Shown: positions 7,673-17,906 of the stretch, in pieces
Numbering within the stretch: the stretch's first letter is position 1
Layout: every line of letters starts with the position of its first letter
NCBI GenBank assembly: GCA_964483725.1
Contig: CAZACQ010000018.1
Coordinates: 1 to 19,062, forward strand
DNA from: CAZACQ01 sp964483725
GTDB taxonomy: Bacteria; Patescibacteriota; Gracilibacteria; Absconditabacterales; Absconditicoccaceae
Reading direction: 5' to 3'
Length of the DNA: 19,062 nucleotides
Notes under the pieces: model-generated
Seen by the model: the letters and a program-made list of their open reading frames with translations, nothing else
The model's database searches: none
What the model was told of the DNA's origin: nothing
Program-made: the position numbers and the translations under genes

Positions 7673-10231
7673 ATGACTCCAGCTCAAAGACAATATATGG
7701 AGCTAAAAGCACAAAATAAAGACTCTATACTATTATTCCGTATGTGAGATTTTTATGAAGCTTTTTTTCAAGATGCAAAAATTGTTAGCAAAGAATTGGA
7801 TATAGTTCTTACATACAAAGATAAAAAAAGTGAAAATCCTACTCCAATGGCATGAGTACCATTTCATAGTGTAGATAAATATTTACCTAAACTTGTAGAA
7901 AAAGGTTATAAAGTTGCAATAGCAGAACAAATATGACCTGTAGTACCATGACAATTGGTAAAAAGAGAGGTAGTTAATGTACTAACTCCTTGAACATTTT
8001 TGAACGAAACTGATAACAAATACACTTATATATGTGCAATTAGTAGCAAAGAAAGTAATGATTGAAACTATCATATAGCATACTGAGATTTCTCTATTTG
8101 AAATTATTTTACTAAATCATTTAAAGAATTTGATGAATTCTTAAAATATATTACAAAATTAAACCCAAGTGAAGTAGTTATTGATATTGATTTTTTGAAT
8201 AAACAAGAACTTAAAGAGTATATCAAAGCATATTTGGGTACAATAGTGAATATACATGATATTCCTTATGATGTAAAAACATTTCTAAAAAATAATCTAA
8301 AAGTAGAAAAAATTGAGTGATATTGAAAAGCATTGGATTCATGAAGAGCAGAAAGTTTTGCTTTGTTGATAAATTATTTGTTAACTATGCAAAAACAAAG
8401 CCTAAAAAATATATCACAAATTTCATATATAAGTGATGAAAACAAAGTAAAACTTGATGAAAACACAATAAGAAACTTAGAAGTTTTTAAATCAAGTTAT
8501 GAATGACAAAAAAAACATAGCCTTTTTGCAGTAATAAATAACTGTAAATCCTGAATGGGTAACAGAAAAATGATTGATATAATATCCAATCCAATAAATG
8601 ATATTAATAAAATAAATACTAGACTAAAACATATCCAATATTACATCCAAAATACAGAACTAAGAGAAAAAATAATAGATGATATAAAAGAACTAAATGA
8701 CATACCCAAAATAATATCAACATTATTATATAAGAAAAATTCACCTGTATTACGAGAAAAGCTAAAAAATAGTCTAAGTATAGTTTTTAAATGAGATTCA
8801 AAAAATTATTTTATAGAAAATATATTAAAAATAGATCCAGAAGAAAACGATATAGAAAAAATTTTTGAGTTTTCAGAAAAATTAAATTTAGCTATAAAAG
8901 AGCAATCAAATGAATATGATTATATTCAAGAATGATTTTCTGATGAAATTGATAAAATTAGAGAATTTGCTAACAATTCAAGTAAACTAATACTAGAATA
9001 CCAACAAGAAGTTTGTAATCATACAAAACTAAATCTAGTTAAAATTAAATATATCAAGAATCAATGATACTTTATAGAAACAAGCAAAAAAGACTCCAAA
9101 CAACTTGAAAATAATGCAAATAGTGAAAATGAAAAGTTTGATTTTGTAAGAGCACAAACACTTAAAAATCAAGAAAGATATACTACAACTTACCTACAAA
9201 ATCTACAAGAAAAAATTGATAAATCCAAAGACGAACTAAATAAACTACAAAAACAAGTTCTTGACAACTTATTGGAAGAATTGCTATCTTTGAGCAAATG
9301 AATAAATAAACTATCTGATAATATATGATTTTTGGATTTATTTACAAATTTTTCAAAATTTGCTGAAGAAAATGACTGGACAATGCCTACTTTGACTCAA
9401 ACTTGAGAAACTGAAATCATCAATTGAAGACATCCTGTAATTGAAAAATATCTGCCAAGCAATGAAAACTTCGTACCAAATGACCTTAAAATAAACAATA
9501 CAAATAGTATGCAAATAATTACAGGTCCAAATATGTGATGAAAATCTACATTTCTGAGACAAAATGCAATAATTATATTACTTGCACATTGTTGATTATA
9601 TATTCCTTGTCAATCATGAAAAATAGCAACAGTAGATTGAATATATGCAAGAGTTTGAAGTTGAGACATCATAGCAAAAAATCAGTCTACTTTTCTTACA
9701 GAAATGATAGAAGTTGCAAATATTTTAAATAATAGTACCAAAGATAGTTTTATTATTTTGGATGAACTTTGAAGATGAACAAGTACATACGACTGAGTTG
9801 CTATAGCAAAAGCTATAACACAATTTTTGGCAGAAAAAACCAAAGCAAAAACATTATTTGCCACACATTATCATGAATTAATCAAACTAGAAGAAAAATA
9901 CAAAAATATAAAAAATTACTCAGTATCAGTTTATGAAACAGATAAACAAGTAGTATTTTTAAAAAAGATAAGTGAATGATGAGCTAATAAATCATATGGT
10001 ATAGATGTTGCAAAAATAGCAGGTTTACCAAAAGAAATATTAGATAATGCAAGGCATAATTTACAAGAACTAGAAAGTAAGAGTATAAGTATCAAACAAA
10101 ATACATTGTTTGAAGAAAAAGAAATAAACAAAAAAGATGAAAAAATAAAAGAAGAACTGGATAATATAGATATAAACAATATTACTCCAATGCAAGCACT
10201 AGATATATTAAACAAATTAAAAAAACTCTAG
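7673..10231 (+). CDS. mutS: DNA mismatch repair protein MutS
   Basis: Mismatch-recognition ATPase that starts methyl-independent or strand-directed mismatch repair with MutL. The 852-aa product is the usual MutS length. The N-terminal mismatch-binding domain has GDFYEAFFQDA with the Phe-X-Glu element (F27, E29). The connector, lever and clamp regions follow. The ABC-type ATPase has Walker A GPNMGGKST (residues 618-626, both central glycines TGA), the Walker B/D region ILDELGRGTSTYDG and FATHYHEL. The C-terminal region ends with NITPMQALDILNKLKKL, as in MutS1 rather than MutS2. The ATG was chosen because MTPAQRQYMELKAQ matches the family start. The stop TAG is embedded in the terminator hairpin. 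It is a single-gene unit behind the two damaged genes. Confidence 0.97.
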
Positions 10232-10249
10232 CTAAGCTAGAGTTTTTTT
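10224..10249. terminator. Bidirectional terminator between mutS and the convergent secreted-protein gene
   Basis: A perfect 8-bp stem, AACTCTAG (10224-10231) with CTAGAGTT (10237-10244), has a 5-nt loop and is followed by T5 on the + strand. A-runs on the left give a T-run on the minus strand too, so it can stop both converging transcripts. The left arm includes the mutS TAG stop codon. Confidence 0.85.
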
Positions 10250-10268
10250 ATAAACTATTTAAGATAAA

Positions 10269-10928
10269 TTATTCAATAATATCTTCAAGTATCTCATCCA
10301 AATCAAGATCATCTTGAAGTTCTAATGCTCTAAGATTTAGTTCATCATATACTTCTTCCAATAAAGCTAAAGATGTATTTCTTTGATTTTCTGGAATCAT
10401 ATCATTTGTTTCAAAGTTTTCAATTGCAGCTTCTACCCTATCCATTCTAGTTTCAATCCAATCTGAAAGTTCAGACTCATCCATAGAAGATGTTATATTA
10501 TCAAGAGTTGATGAAAAAGCATCTCTAGCTTCTACTACTCTTTCCTTATTTGAAGCAGAAAGACTATCAAGTCTAGACTTAGCTTCTTCTTTTACTTCTT
10601 CAGCTTTTTCTTTTAGTTCTTCAGTACTACCTGATAATCATCTTTCTTCTTTTATTTCATGAACTCTTTCATTCATTCTTCAAGTAGTTTCTCTTGCTGC
10701 TTGACTAACCTCCTGTCAAATTCATCTTCATCTAGATTTATTTTCTTCTTCATCTTTTACGGCAGTTTCTTTATCTTCTTGCTCATCAGATTCTTCTTTT
10801 TCATCATTATCATAAGTTTCTGAAGATTCTTCTTTTTCTTTTACTTCATCTGATTGATCTAAATCTGCATAGGAAAAAGATGCTAAGAAAAATACTCAAA
10901 GTACTAAATACAAAATATTGTTTTTCAT
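10269..10928 (-). CDS. Acidic secreted protein of unknown function
   Basis: 219-aa product. Residues 1-21 form a Sec signal peptide (KK-type start, hydrophobic core LYLVLGVFFLASF, likely cleavage after SYA). The next 45 or so residues are very rich in Glu, Asp and Lys and probably disordered. Then comes a short Gly/Arg patch (KSRGRGIGQEV, glycines as TGA). The rest is strongly predicted by eye to be helical, with Glu/Lys/Arg repeats like a coiled coil (ERVHEIKEER, ELKEKAEEVKEEAKSRLDSL) and an acidic end (DDLDLDEILEDIIE). I recognise no family. It is divergent from the ABC cluster at 11079 and convergent with mutS, whose terminator it shares. The role of a charged, helical exported protein is unknown; surface or periplasmic location is inferred from the signal peptide. 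Confidence 0.85.
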
Positions 10929-11078
10929 TTTATTTTTATTTTAGAATATAAAAGTATATATATTATACAGATGATAAATCATAAGTCAACAAATATTTTA
11001 AATAAGTTATGATTGAATTTTAAAACTTTATTTATAATATAATAATTGTGTATACTACTTAAAATTAAAACAATAAAA

Positions 11079-11936
11079 ATGAAAACAATAATAATAACAA
11101 TAATACTTCGAATTATAAGTTTTGTGGCTTTTTCAGCAAACTTATTTTTTGAAGAAGATGTACAAACAGAAAGTCTAAGTATATATACTGATAAAATAGT
11201 AGAATATCAAAGAATATACGATATTAAACTTAATGATGAAAATAATGAAAAAATATGAGTAATGTATGAGTCTCTAGTAGAAGATATTGATACATACTTA
11301 TATAGTATAAACTTGCAATTTACTGAAGAAAATAATTTATGACTATTCTCTAGTATAATTTGAGAAGTAAATATCTTGCCTAATTGAAAAATAGAAGATT
11401 TTAGAATAAATGCCTGACCTACTGAAATAAATTGAGAACTTGACCCTCATAGACAAGAAAAAATATTAATTAATTATCAAAGATACAATTTGGAAGAAAG
11501 TGAACTTTTAGAAATAAGTAATTTTAATATTGATATATTATTCAACAAACTATTGCCAGTAATTGAACGAAAAAAATGAGAAAGCAAAAATATAGAAATA
11601 GTAGATATAATATCTAGTACTCAGTCATGACAAATAAATAATAATACTGTTAAAGTAACAAAAAACTCTGAAAGTGAATTTATTGCATACGGCGAAATTT
11701 TCTGAAGAGAAATAGAAACAAAATACAAATATGATGCTGATTGAATACTTGAAAAACAAGAAAATCCTTTTTTCATTTATAAAAAGTCTGAAAGTCAAGC
11801 TGAAGATGAACTAGAAGAATTGGACTTACAAATAGACTGATGAAACTGATCAGAAACTTGAAATTGAGAGGATTCAAACCAAACAAGTGGAGAATCGGAT
11901 GATTTACAATGTAAAATAATTTGAATTGATGATTAA
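11079..11936 (+). CDS. Secreted or membrane-anchored protein of unknown function, first gene of an ABC transporter operon
   Basis: 285-aa product. A hydrophobic N-terminus (residues 2-20, IIITIILRIISFVAFSA) looks like a signal peptide or anchor. The body is acidic and of mixed structure, with IGEVNILPNGKIEDFRINAG and a FIAYGEIFGREIETKYKY segment. The end is a low-complexity Gly/Asn/Ser/Asp tail (DGGNGSETGNGEDSNQTSGESDD) followed by a single Cys. ATG 11079 was preferred over an upstream in-frame TTG at 11046 because it places the hydrophobic segment at the N-terminus. The gene overlaps the ATPase gene by 8 nt, pointing to translational coupling, so it may be a substrate, binding or accessory component of that transporter. 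That role is inferred from position only. About fifteen internal TGA codons are read as Gly. Confidence 0.82.
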
Positions 11937-12663
11937 AATTAATAATGTAAGTAAGAAGTTTGAAAAACAAGAAGCTGTCAAAAAACTAAATCTTGAGATA
12001 AAAGAAAATACTTGCTTTTGATTACTTGGAAGAAACTGAGCATGAAAATCTACTACTATGAAAATGATGGTATGATTATTAGATCCTAGTGAGGGAAGCA
12101 TTAGCTATGATTGACTGGATTTTTCAGAACATACTATAGAAATCAAAAAACAACTTTCATACATACCTGATAGTCCTTATATATACAATAAGCTTACTTG
12201 AATGGATTTTATGTATTTTATATGATATACTTACTGATTATCAAAAGAAAAGATAATAGAAAAAAGTAATAAATTTTTTGAGTTATTTGATATTCAAGAT
12301 GTTAAAAATCAAAAAATAGAAAATTATTCACATTGAATGAAACAAAAACTAGCATTTAGTGCTGCATTATTGCACAAACCTAAATACTTAATATTAGATG
12401 AACCAATGGTATGATTGGATGTACAATCAGCCAATGTAATAAAAGATATAATCAAAAACATTACCAGGAACTGAAGTACAGTAATAATAACAACTCACCA
12501 AATACATGTAGCAAGTGATATATGTGATGAAGTGTGAATAATACATGACTGAGAACTAAAATCCAAACTTGATAAAAAAGAAGATATAAAAAATCTAGAA
12601 AAGAAATTCCTAGAAATCACATGAGATAAAGATAAAGATTATTTAAAGCGAATAAATAGTTAA
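11929..12663 (+). CDS. ABC transporter ATP-binding protein
   Basis: 244-aa nucleotide-binding subunit that powers the membrane protein encoded next to it. Motifs in order: Walker A GRNGAGKST (residues 34-42, two glycines as TGA), the Q-loop area KKQLSYIPDSPY, a signature reading YSHGMKQKL in place of LSGGQ (134-140 region), Walker B LILDEP (154-159), D-loop GLD, and a switch histidine in ITTHQIHVA. The Ser-His-Gly-Met-Lys-Gln signature and short C-terminus resemble ATPases of ABC-2 type exporters. The start ATG overlaps the upstream gene by 8 nt, and the permease starts 4 nt after the stop. The substrate cannot be told from sequence. Confidence 0.93.
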
Positions 12664-12667
12664 TTTA

Positions 12668-14317
12668 ATGAATATTTTAATAAAAAATTACCTAAAAATA
12701 ATTGCAAGATCTATAATAGATTTTTGGCATAGCAAAAAAATTTTTTTAATATTTTGAATATTCTTTATATTGCTATTTCAATGAGCAATAATATTTGCCA
12801 GCTACTATTGATTTGACTATATAGTAAATAATTTTCCTTGATGATACATATTTGCACCACAAATATTATGAATAATTATAAGCACAACATTCATACTAAT
12901 GTTTTTTGCAGGAATTATTGCTACTATAAGTACATGCTTCAAAAATGATGAAGTAAAATTTTTATTACATACTGCCTTTGAATACAAAGACATTTATGCA
13001 TATTCATTTTTGAAAGTAGTTATTTTTGCAAGTTTATGAGTTATAATATTTTTACTACCTATATTTATTGGTTTTTGACTTAGTAATTCATATACATTAG
13101 AGTATTATTTACTTATTTTTTTCTTAATATTTGCTACTGTATGGATATCAGTATTTTTAGGAAATATATTCTTTGTTTTTATAATAAAATACATTCTAAA
13201 ACTAAATAAAAAAATAATTAAGTGAATAATATTTTCAGTTATAGCATTAATATTATTTCTAAGTTTTCAAATAAGTAGAATCTTTGACTTAGCAGAAAGT
13301 GAGCAAGAAACAATATTTGAAGAATATATATATAGCATAGAATTCAATAACCTTCTACTGCCATGGAACTGGATAAATACTAGCTTGCAATCATATATTG
13401 ACTGAAGTTATAATCTACTTATTCTATGAATTATATTTTTATTTATTACAAGCATTCTGATATTTCAGATAATTTTATATATTGGTAAAAATCATTTTAT
13501 AAAAGCATACAATACATTTGAACAATTTTCACTATCAAACAAAAATATAAAAGACAAAATCACATTATTTAACAAAAACAAATACATAAATTTATTTATC
13601 AAAGATCTTTTATTGTATCTAAAAGATAGCTCATGGTGGATGCAATTTCTCATGCTAGCTGTATTGGTTTGAATATATTTAATAATACTAAATTGAATAA
13701 ATACTCAAGAACTACAGACAGCATTTGCAGCAACAGCTATAACCATATGAAATATTGCTATGACATGATTCTTGATCTCTGCAATAGCACTAAAATTTAT
13801 TTATCCAAATATATCTATTGAATGAAAATCATTTTGGGTACTAAAAACACTACCAATAAGCCTATTGAGTATATATATAATAAAACTAATATTTTTCTTG
13901 ATATTATTCTTAGTTATTACATACATAATAAGTATATCTTATTCAAATATTGTATGAATGGATACAGTAAGTTCTCAAGTAATATCAATATTAATATTTG
14001 CTGTTAGTGTTTTTATTGTTAGCTTTTATTTTGCACTTGGTAATGCATACCCTAATTTTTTTGAAACAAATTCATCCCAAATATCAACAAGTGTGCCATG
14101 ACTTTTGTGAGTTATTGTTTCAAATATTGTAATACTATCAATTGCATGATTGTGATATATATATTTTCTTGAATATTATGGAATAATTATTGAATGTAAT
14201 GAATTGGGATTATGATTTTTTTCTCAATTAATAATAATGGCCTATACTTTATGTATAAGCCTTAGTATTTTGGTTTCTATATGGTGATACAAAAATTTCA
14301 AAAAATTAAGTACATAA
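12668..14317 (+). CDS. ABC transporter permease, large ABC-2/exporter-like membrane protein
   Basis: 549-aa polytopic membrane protein with roughly twelve hydrophobic spans in two halves. The first half has spans near residues 25-47, 67-88, 111-137, 146-173 and 186-203; then come an acidic outer stretch (LAESEQETIFEEY), one more span, a charged cytoplasmic region with KDLLLYLKDSSWWMQ, and a second membrane half. The phrase FWVLKTLPISLLSIYIIKLIFF and the overall size resemble the putative ABC-exporter families related to ABC-2 permeases; this is family resemblance, not proof. It follows the ATPase by 4 nt and ends 3 nt before the stop of the convergent lipoprotein gene. About thirty Gly residues are encoded by TGA. 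Export is more likely than import, because no classical solute-binding protein is present. Confidence 0.88.
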
Positions 14318-14320
14318 TTT

Positions 14321-15505
14321 TTATTCAACTTCTTCAGCAGAAGTTATTACTACATTACCATCTCTAAATGCTAAACTAATCTCTAATAATACTGTTTCAC
14401 CATTATAACTAATACTTACTTGTGCAGTATTTCAAGCAAGCCAACTAATATCTCAAACTTGTAATTCTCAATCATCAAAACCAGCTATATCAGAAATATT
14501 TTCTTGGATATAAGTACCATACAATGAAGTAAAATTGATACTTCAATCTTCATTTAGATGCATATTTACATCAATATTTCAATTTGATTCATCTATTTCT
14601 TCTACCTCATCTTCTTCATCACTATCCTCTCCTCACGATATTAAATCAAACGAATTTACATTTACTATTCAATTATCATAAGATACTGTTATTTCTGCCA
14701 AGTATTCATCTCAATCCTCCTCTGTATAACTTATCTGAGCTGTATTTCATGCTATCCATCTAATATTATCTACTTCGTATTCTCAATCACTTTCTACTAT
14801 ATCATTTATGTTCTCTTGGATAAATGTATTGTACAATGCTGTAAAATTTCAATATTCACTTATCAAATATAAATTCTCTTCTTCTACTTCATCTTCTTCT
14901 TCAGTATCTTGTTCTTCTTCATCACTATCCTCTTCTTCTGATATTAAATCAAATGAATTTACATTTACTATTCAATTATCATAAGATACTGTCATCTCTG
15001 CTATATATTCATTTCAGTCTTCATCTGCATAACTTACTTCTGCTGTAGTTCATGCTGTCCATCTAATATTATCTACTTCGTATTCTCAATCACTTTCTAC
15101 TATATCATTTATGTTCTCTTGGATAAATGTATTGTACAATGCTGTAAAATTTCAATATTCACTTATCAAATATAAATTCTCTTCTTCTACTTCATCTTCT
15201 TCTTCAATATCTTGTTCTTCTTCATCACTATCCTCTTCAGTAATCTCATCTTCTTCTGATTCATCTGTTTGAGCTTCTTCATCTTCTTGCACATCTTCAT
15301 CATCAAGTTCTGTAGCATCAACTTGAATATCTTCATAATTTTCTCAAGTCATACTATCATCAGATGATTCACTTTCTTCATCCACCAAATCTTGAAATTC
15401 TTCAAAACTAATTCAAGATTGAGTTTCATCTGACTCATCAATTCAAGTACAAGCAGATAAGATAAACAAAATAAATAAAGATGGTATTAAGATTTGTTTA
15501 TTCAT
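14321..15505 (-). CDS. Acidic lipoprotein with three tandem domains
   Basis: 394-aa product. The signal peptide ends in a lipobox, LSAC (Cys19), so the mature protein should be lipid-anchored on the outer face of the membrane. Residues 20-108 are dominated by Asp and Glu. Then come two near-identical units of 101 residues, each a globular part (ENLYLISEYGNFTALYNTF, then IRW-AG-TA, a Tyr/Glu-rich strand and VSYDNGIVNVNSFDLIS) plus an acidic linker (DSDEEEQD-EEEDEVEE). A third, diverged globular unit (FTSLYGTYIQENISDI, ISWLAGNTAQVS, LAFRDGNVVITS) ends the protein. Globular units separated by charged linkers suggest a stalk-like surface protein. The domain is unknown to me; beta-rich small-domain folds are possible. 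The gene faces the ABC permease. Confidence 0.85.
14637..14939. repeat. Copy of the 303-bp intragenic repeat in the lipoprotein gene
   Basis: One unit of a 303-bp (101-codon) direct repeat; the other copy starts at 14940. Within the unit, 14755-14935 matches 15058-15238 at 180 of 181 positions (only 14904/15207 differs), while the other end of the unit has many substitutions. Confidence 0.88.
14940..15242. repeat. Second copy of the 303-bp intragenic repeat in the lipoprotein gene
   Basis: This is the partner of 14637-14939 at an exact spacing of 303 bp. Identity is near complete over 15058-15238 and lower over 14950-15057. The last few bases before the N-terminal acidic region no longer match. 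Confidence 0.85.
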
Positions 15506-15647
15506 TTAGCATATTTATTTAGTAAATAAAGTCTTGTAATAATTTATAATAAATTTCTAGCTAAAATCAAACCAAAAATAAATAAAATATTGTAAATTTA
15601 AGTTTTTTAGATAAACATATCTTATTTTTATCTAATAGTTTTTAAAT

Positions 15648-16301
15648 ATGCGAAAAAATAATATAAAAATACTAATAGCAATTTTTATAATATATTTACT
15701 TATAAAATTCCTTGTGCCTTTTTGAAATTATATAATTTATCCTATCACATTAATTGTAACATTTCTTCATGAGTTTTGACATGCATTTTTTGCATTGATT
15801 ACATGAGGTCAAATAATTTCTATACAAGTAAATCCAGATTGAAGTTGACTAGCTGTTACATCATGATGAATTAGATCTCTGGTACTAATGTGATGATATA
15901 TAGGTTCTGCGATATTTGGTAACATACTATTATATTATGCAATCAAGTGAAAAGATAAAACTGTCAAGAATATAAGCATCTGACTATGAGCTTTTATAAT
16001 ATTTAGTTCAATATTTTGGTTTCACAATATTGTTTCTTCTATTGTTCTTATTATATTATGATCAGCTTTGATATATATAGCAAATAAAATCAAATATGAT
16101 AAAATATTTTTATCTTTTATATGACTTGCTAGTTTGTTTTATATTATAGAAGATTTCAATGCTTGACCAAGTAGTGATTTGGCAAAATTTAGTGAAATAT
16201 TTGTAGTAGTACCAACATTTGTTTGGATGTATGTTTGGCTATTTATTGTATTAGCTATTACTTGATATAATTTCTATCTAATGACTAAGATAAAAGACTA
16301 A
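15648..16301 (+). CDS. M50B-like membrane metalloprotease
   Basis: 217-aa integral membrane protein with several hydrophobic spans. The zinc-protease signature HEFGH (residues 41-45) lies in the second hydrophobic segment; its glycine is TGA. The following segment, ALITGGQIISIQVNPDGSGLAVTSGG then SLVLMGGYIGSAIFGN, matches the M50B-like family (PF13398 type), which is related to site-2 and SpoIVFB proteases. A likely third metal ligand is the Asp of YIIEDFNAGPSSD. In this gene 16 of 19 glycines are TGA and the rest GGT. Substrate unknown; candidates are membrane-anchored regulators, but nothing nearby identifies one. Its TAA stop overlaps the stop of the convergent DUF502 gene by 4 nt (CTAA). 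Confidence 0.9.
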
Positions 16302-16861
16302 TTATCTTTATTTATTACATCATCTTTTAGTACTCAAGCTGAAAACAAAAATGCACTAACATATTTAGAATCTTTCTCTAATACTTCTAATCTAGATTTT
16401 TCAATAAATAACAATTCTCACATAAAAGAAAATGGATTTGGAAAATATACACTAGAATAAGTTTCCAATCAAAATTCTGCTAAATCATCTTTTGTAACAA
16501 ATCATATTTTAATCTCTCAATTATTATTTGTGTACAAAACTGGCTGGTCAAAAATTCATTTTCAAAATCTTATCACCAAAAATAGCTTTTGAAATAAATG
16601 AACTATATTTTTTATAATAGGAAAATTAGACAAAAAATTAATAATCTTTTTGTGAAAGTAAAATTTCAATCATTTATTCAGAAAATAACCTGTAAGCACA
16701 ACAATAAACAAAAATAAAACTCAAAAAATTATTGAATTAATCAATTCCATATTTGAAGGAAAAACAAAAGAAAAAATAGTTTTGATAAACCAAAATAGTA
16801 AAAATAGTGGAAGTAAAAATATCAATCAATTGATAAAATACTTAAACAATCTATACAACAT
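16298..16861 (-). CDS. DUF502 family membrane protein
   Basis: 187-aa product with two N-terminal membrane spans (about residues 9-32 and 39-60), then a soluble part. The order of conserved phrases follows DUF502 (PF04367): GLIFLLPLFLLFWFIK, a second helix ending in GYFLNKGLKFYFHKKIINFLSNFPIIKNIVHLFQKL, then GEIKIGFVT, and VYFPNPFSFMGELLFIEKSRLEVLE near the end, where the family usually has a P-x-x-PNP-x-x-G phrase. Function is unknown, even though the family is widespread. The ATG at 16861 lies 5 nt after the Nudix stop, making this the last gene of a four-gene operon. The N-terminus is short for the family but contains both spans. Confidence 0.85.
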
Positions 16862-16866
16862 AAATA

Positions 16867-17424
16867 TTAATAATCATTTTTAAATAAAATATATCTAAAT
16901 ATTGCTGATTGAGAATATCAGTCAATAATTTCTTCTTTTTTAATAAAATCCTTTATTTTATCAAGAGTAAACCAATCATAATCATAGATATTCTCTTCTG
17001 CTTGCAATTTGATACTTTGATCTTTTGAATCAAGATACAAACATACTATATCTGCTAATCAAGCTATTATTCATGTATCACTTCAAGTAGTTCACAAATA
17101 ATTTGAACTTATAATATTAGAAATTCAAGTTTCTTCTAGCAATTCTCTTTTGGCTCAAGATATGGCATCTTCATTGTTGTTATATTTTCATCTTGGAAGT
17201 TCCCATATATTTTTATCCAAAGCATACCTATAATTTTTGATAAATAAAAACTCATCATTTTCATTTATACATAATATTACTACTCCATCCTTTATTCTTT
17301 TTTCTTTATTTAGATAGGCTCTTAAATATTTTCATTTTTCTCAATTTAAAAATTCTACATCATTGTTCTCTAATCTAATAAATTGATTTTCAAAAACCAC
17401 ATTATTATTTAAGTCTTTTATCAT
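16867..17424 (-). CDS. Nudix hydrolase, ADP-ribose pyrophosphatase-like
   Basis: 185-aa enzyme that would hydrolyse a nucleoside diphosphate linked to another group. The Nudix box is complete: G79-x5-E85-x7-R93-E94-L-L-E97-E98-T-G100-I101, with the final Gly encoded by TGA. Before it, VVILCINENDEFLFIKNYRYALDKNIWELPRG resembles ADP-sugar pyrophosphatases (NudF/YqkG type), which place VrQyR...wElPaG here. The segment after the box (NYLGTTGSDTGIIAGLADIVCLYL) is where that subfamily has the P-G segment, but the match is looser, so substrate is uncertain. It is the third gene of the operon, 21 nt after the YigZ-like gene and 5 nt before DUF502. Confidence 0.9.
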
Positions 17425-17445
17425 AGTTTTTTTGAATAAATAAAA

Positions 17446-17889
17446 TTAACTATTCTTTGCTTTTTCTACTACGATTCATGTTGCATCTACCAAATGTTTG
17501 AACCTATCTGAATTTAGATGAACTCAGCCAAAATATCTAGTAACTACTATCATACAATTTACTATCTTTTTTTTCTTCATAGTAGATAATATACAATTAG
17601 CTCATCCAAGCTCTCAATCATCGTTTTTTCACTCTATAATACTTCAATCTTCTTGTTTTATTCTATATGCATAAGTATTGTGAGTAGCTTTTTTGTAATA
17701 TTTATACTTATTTATATATTTAAAAAAATCTTTGACTTCTTGTTTGGATAAAACTTTTGTACATGTTCAAGAATACTTACTTCCTCTATCTTCAATAATA
17801 TTTTTTAGAAAAAATGTTTCTTTATCAAACAAAAATTCATCATCCAAGCTAAATAATGTTTGCTTTTCTTCAGTACTATAACGATTCAT
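17446..17889 (-). CDS. IMPACT/YigZ family protein (UPF0029 domain)
   Basis: 147-aa protein made of the N-terminal UPF0029 domain only. Family phrases in order: DRGSKYSG (35-41), KQEVKDFF, ATHNTYAYRI (69-77), DDGELGGAN (90-98; usually DDGEP-GTAG) and VVTRYFGGVHLNSDRF (115-130; usually V-TRYFGGIKLG-GGL). Full YigZ proteins of about 200 aa have an extra C-terminal domain that is absent here. Eukaryotic IMPACT acts in translational control; the bacterial role is unclear. The deviations NSDRF for LGxGGL and GGAN for GTAG touch conserved positions, so activity could differ. It is the second gene of the operon. A TATAAT hexamer ends 8 nt before the ATG and no Shine-Dalgarno is seen. Confidence 0.85.
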
Positions 17890-17906
17890 AAAAAAAATTA
17901 TATCAA

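Noticed and set aside
13633..14007. Two plus-strand ORFs of about 60 codons within the ABC permease
   Set aside because: They lie in another frame of a long coherent membrane-protein ORF that is open once TGA is read as Gly.
15506..15647. Hairpin AGATA-AACA-TATCT followed by a T-rich stretch between the lipoprotein and M50 genes
   Set aside because: The stem is only five A/T-rich pairs, and the two genes are divergent, so no terminator is expected here. It is treated as chance.
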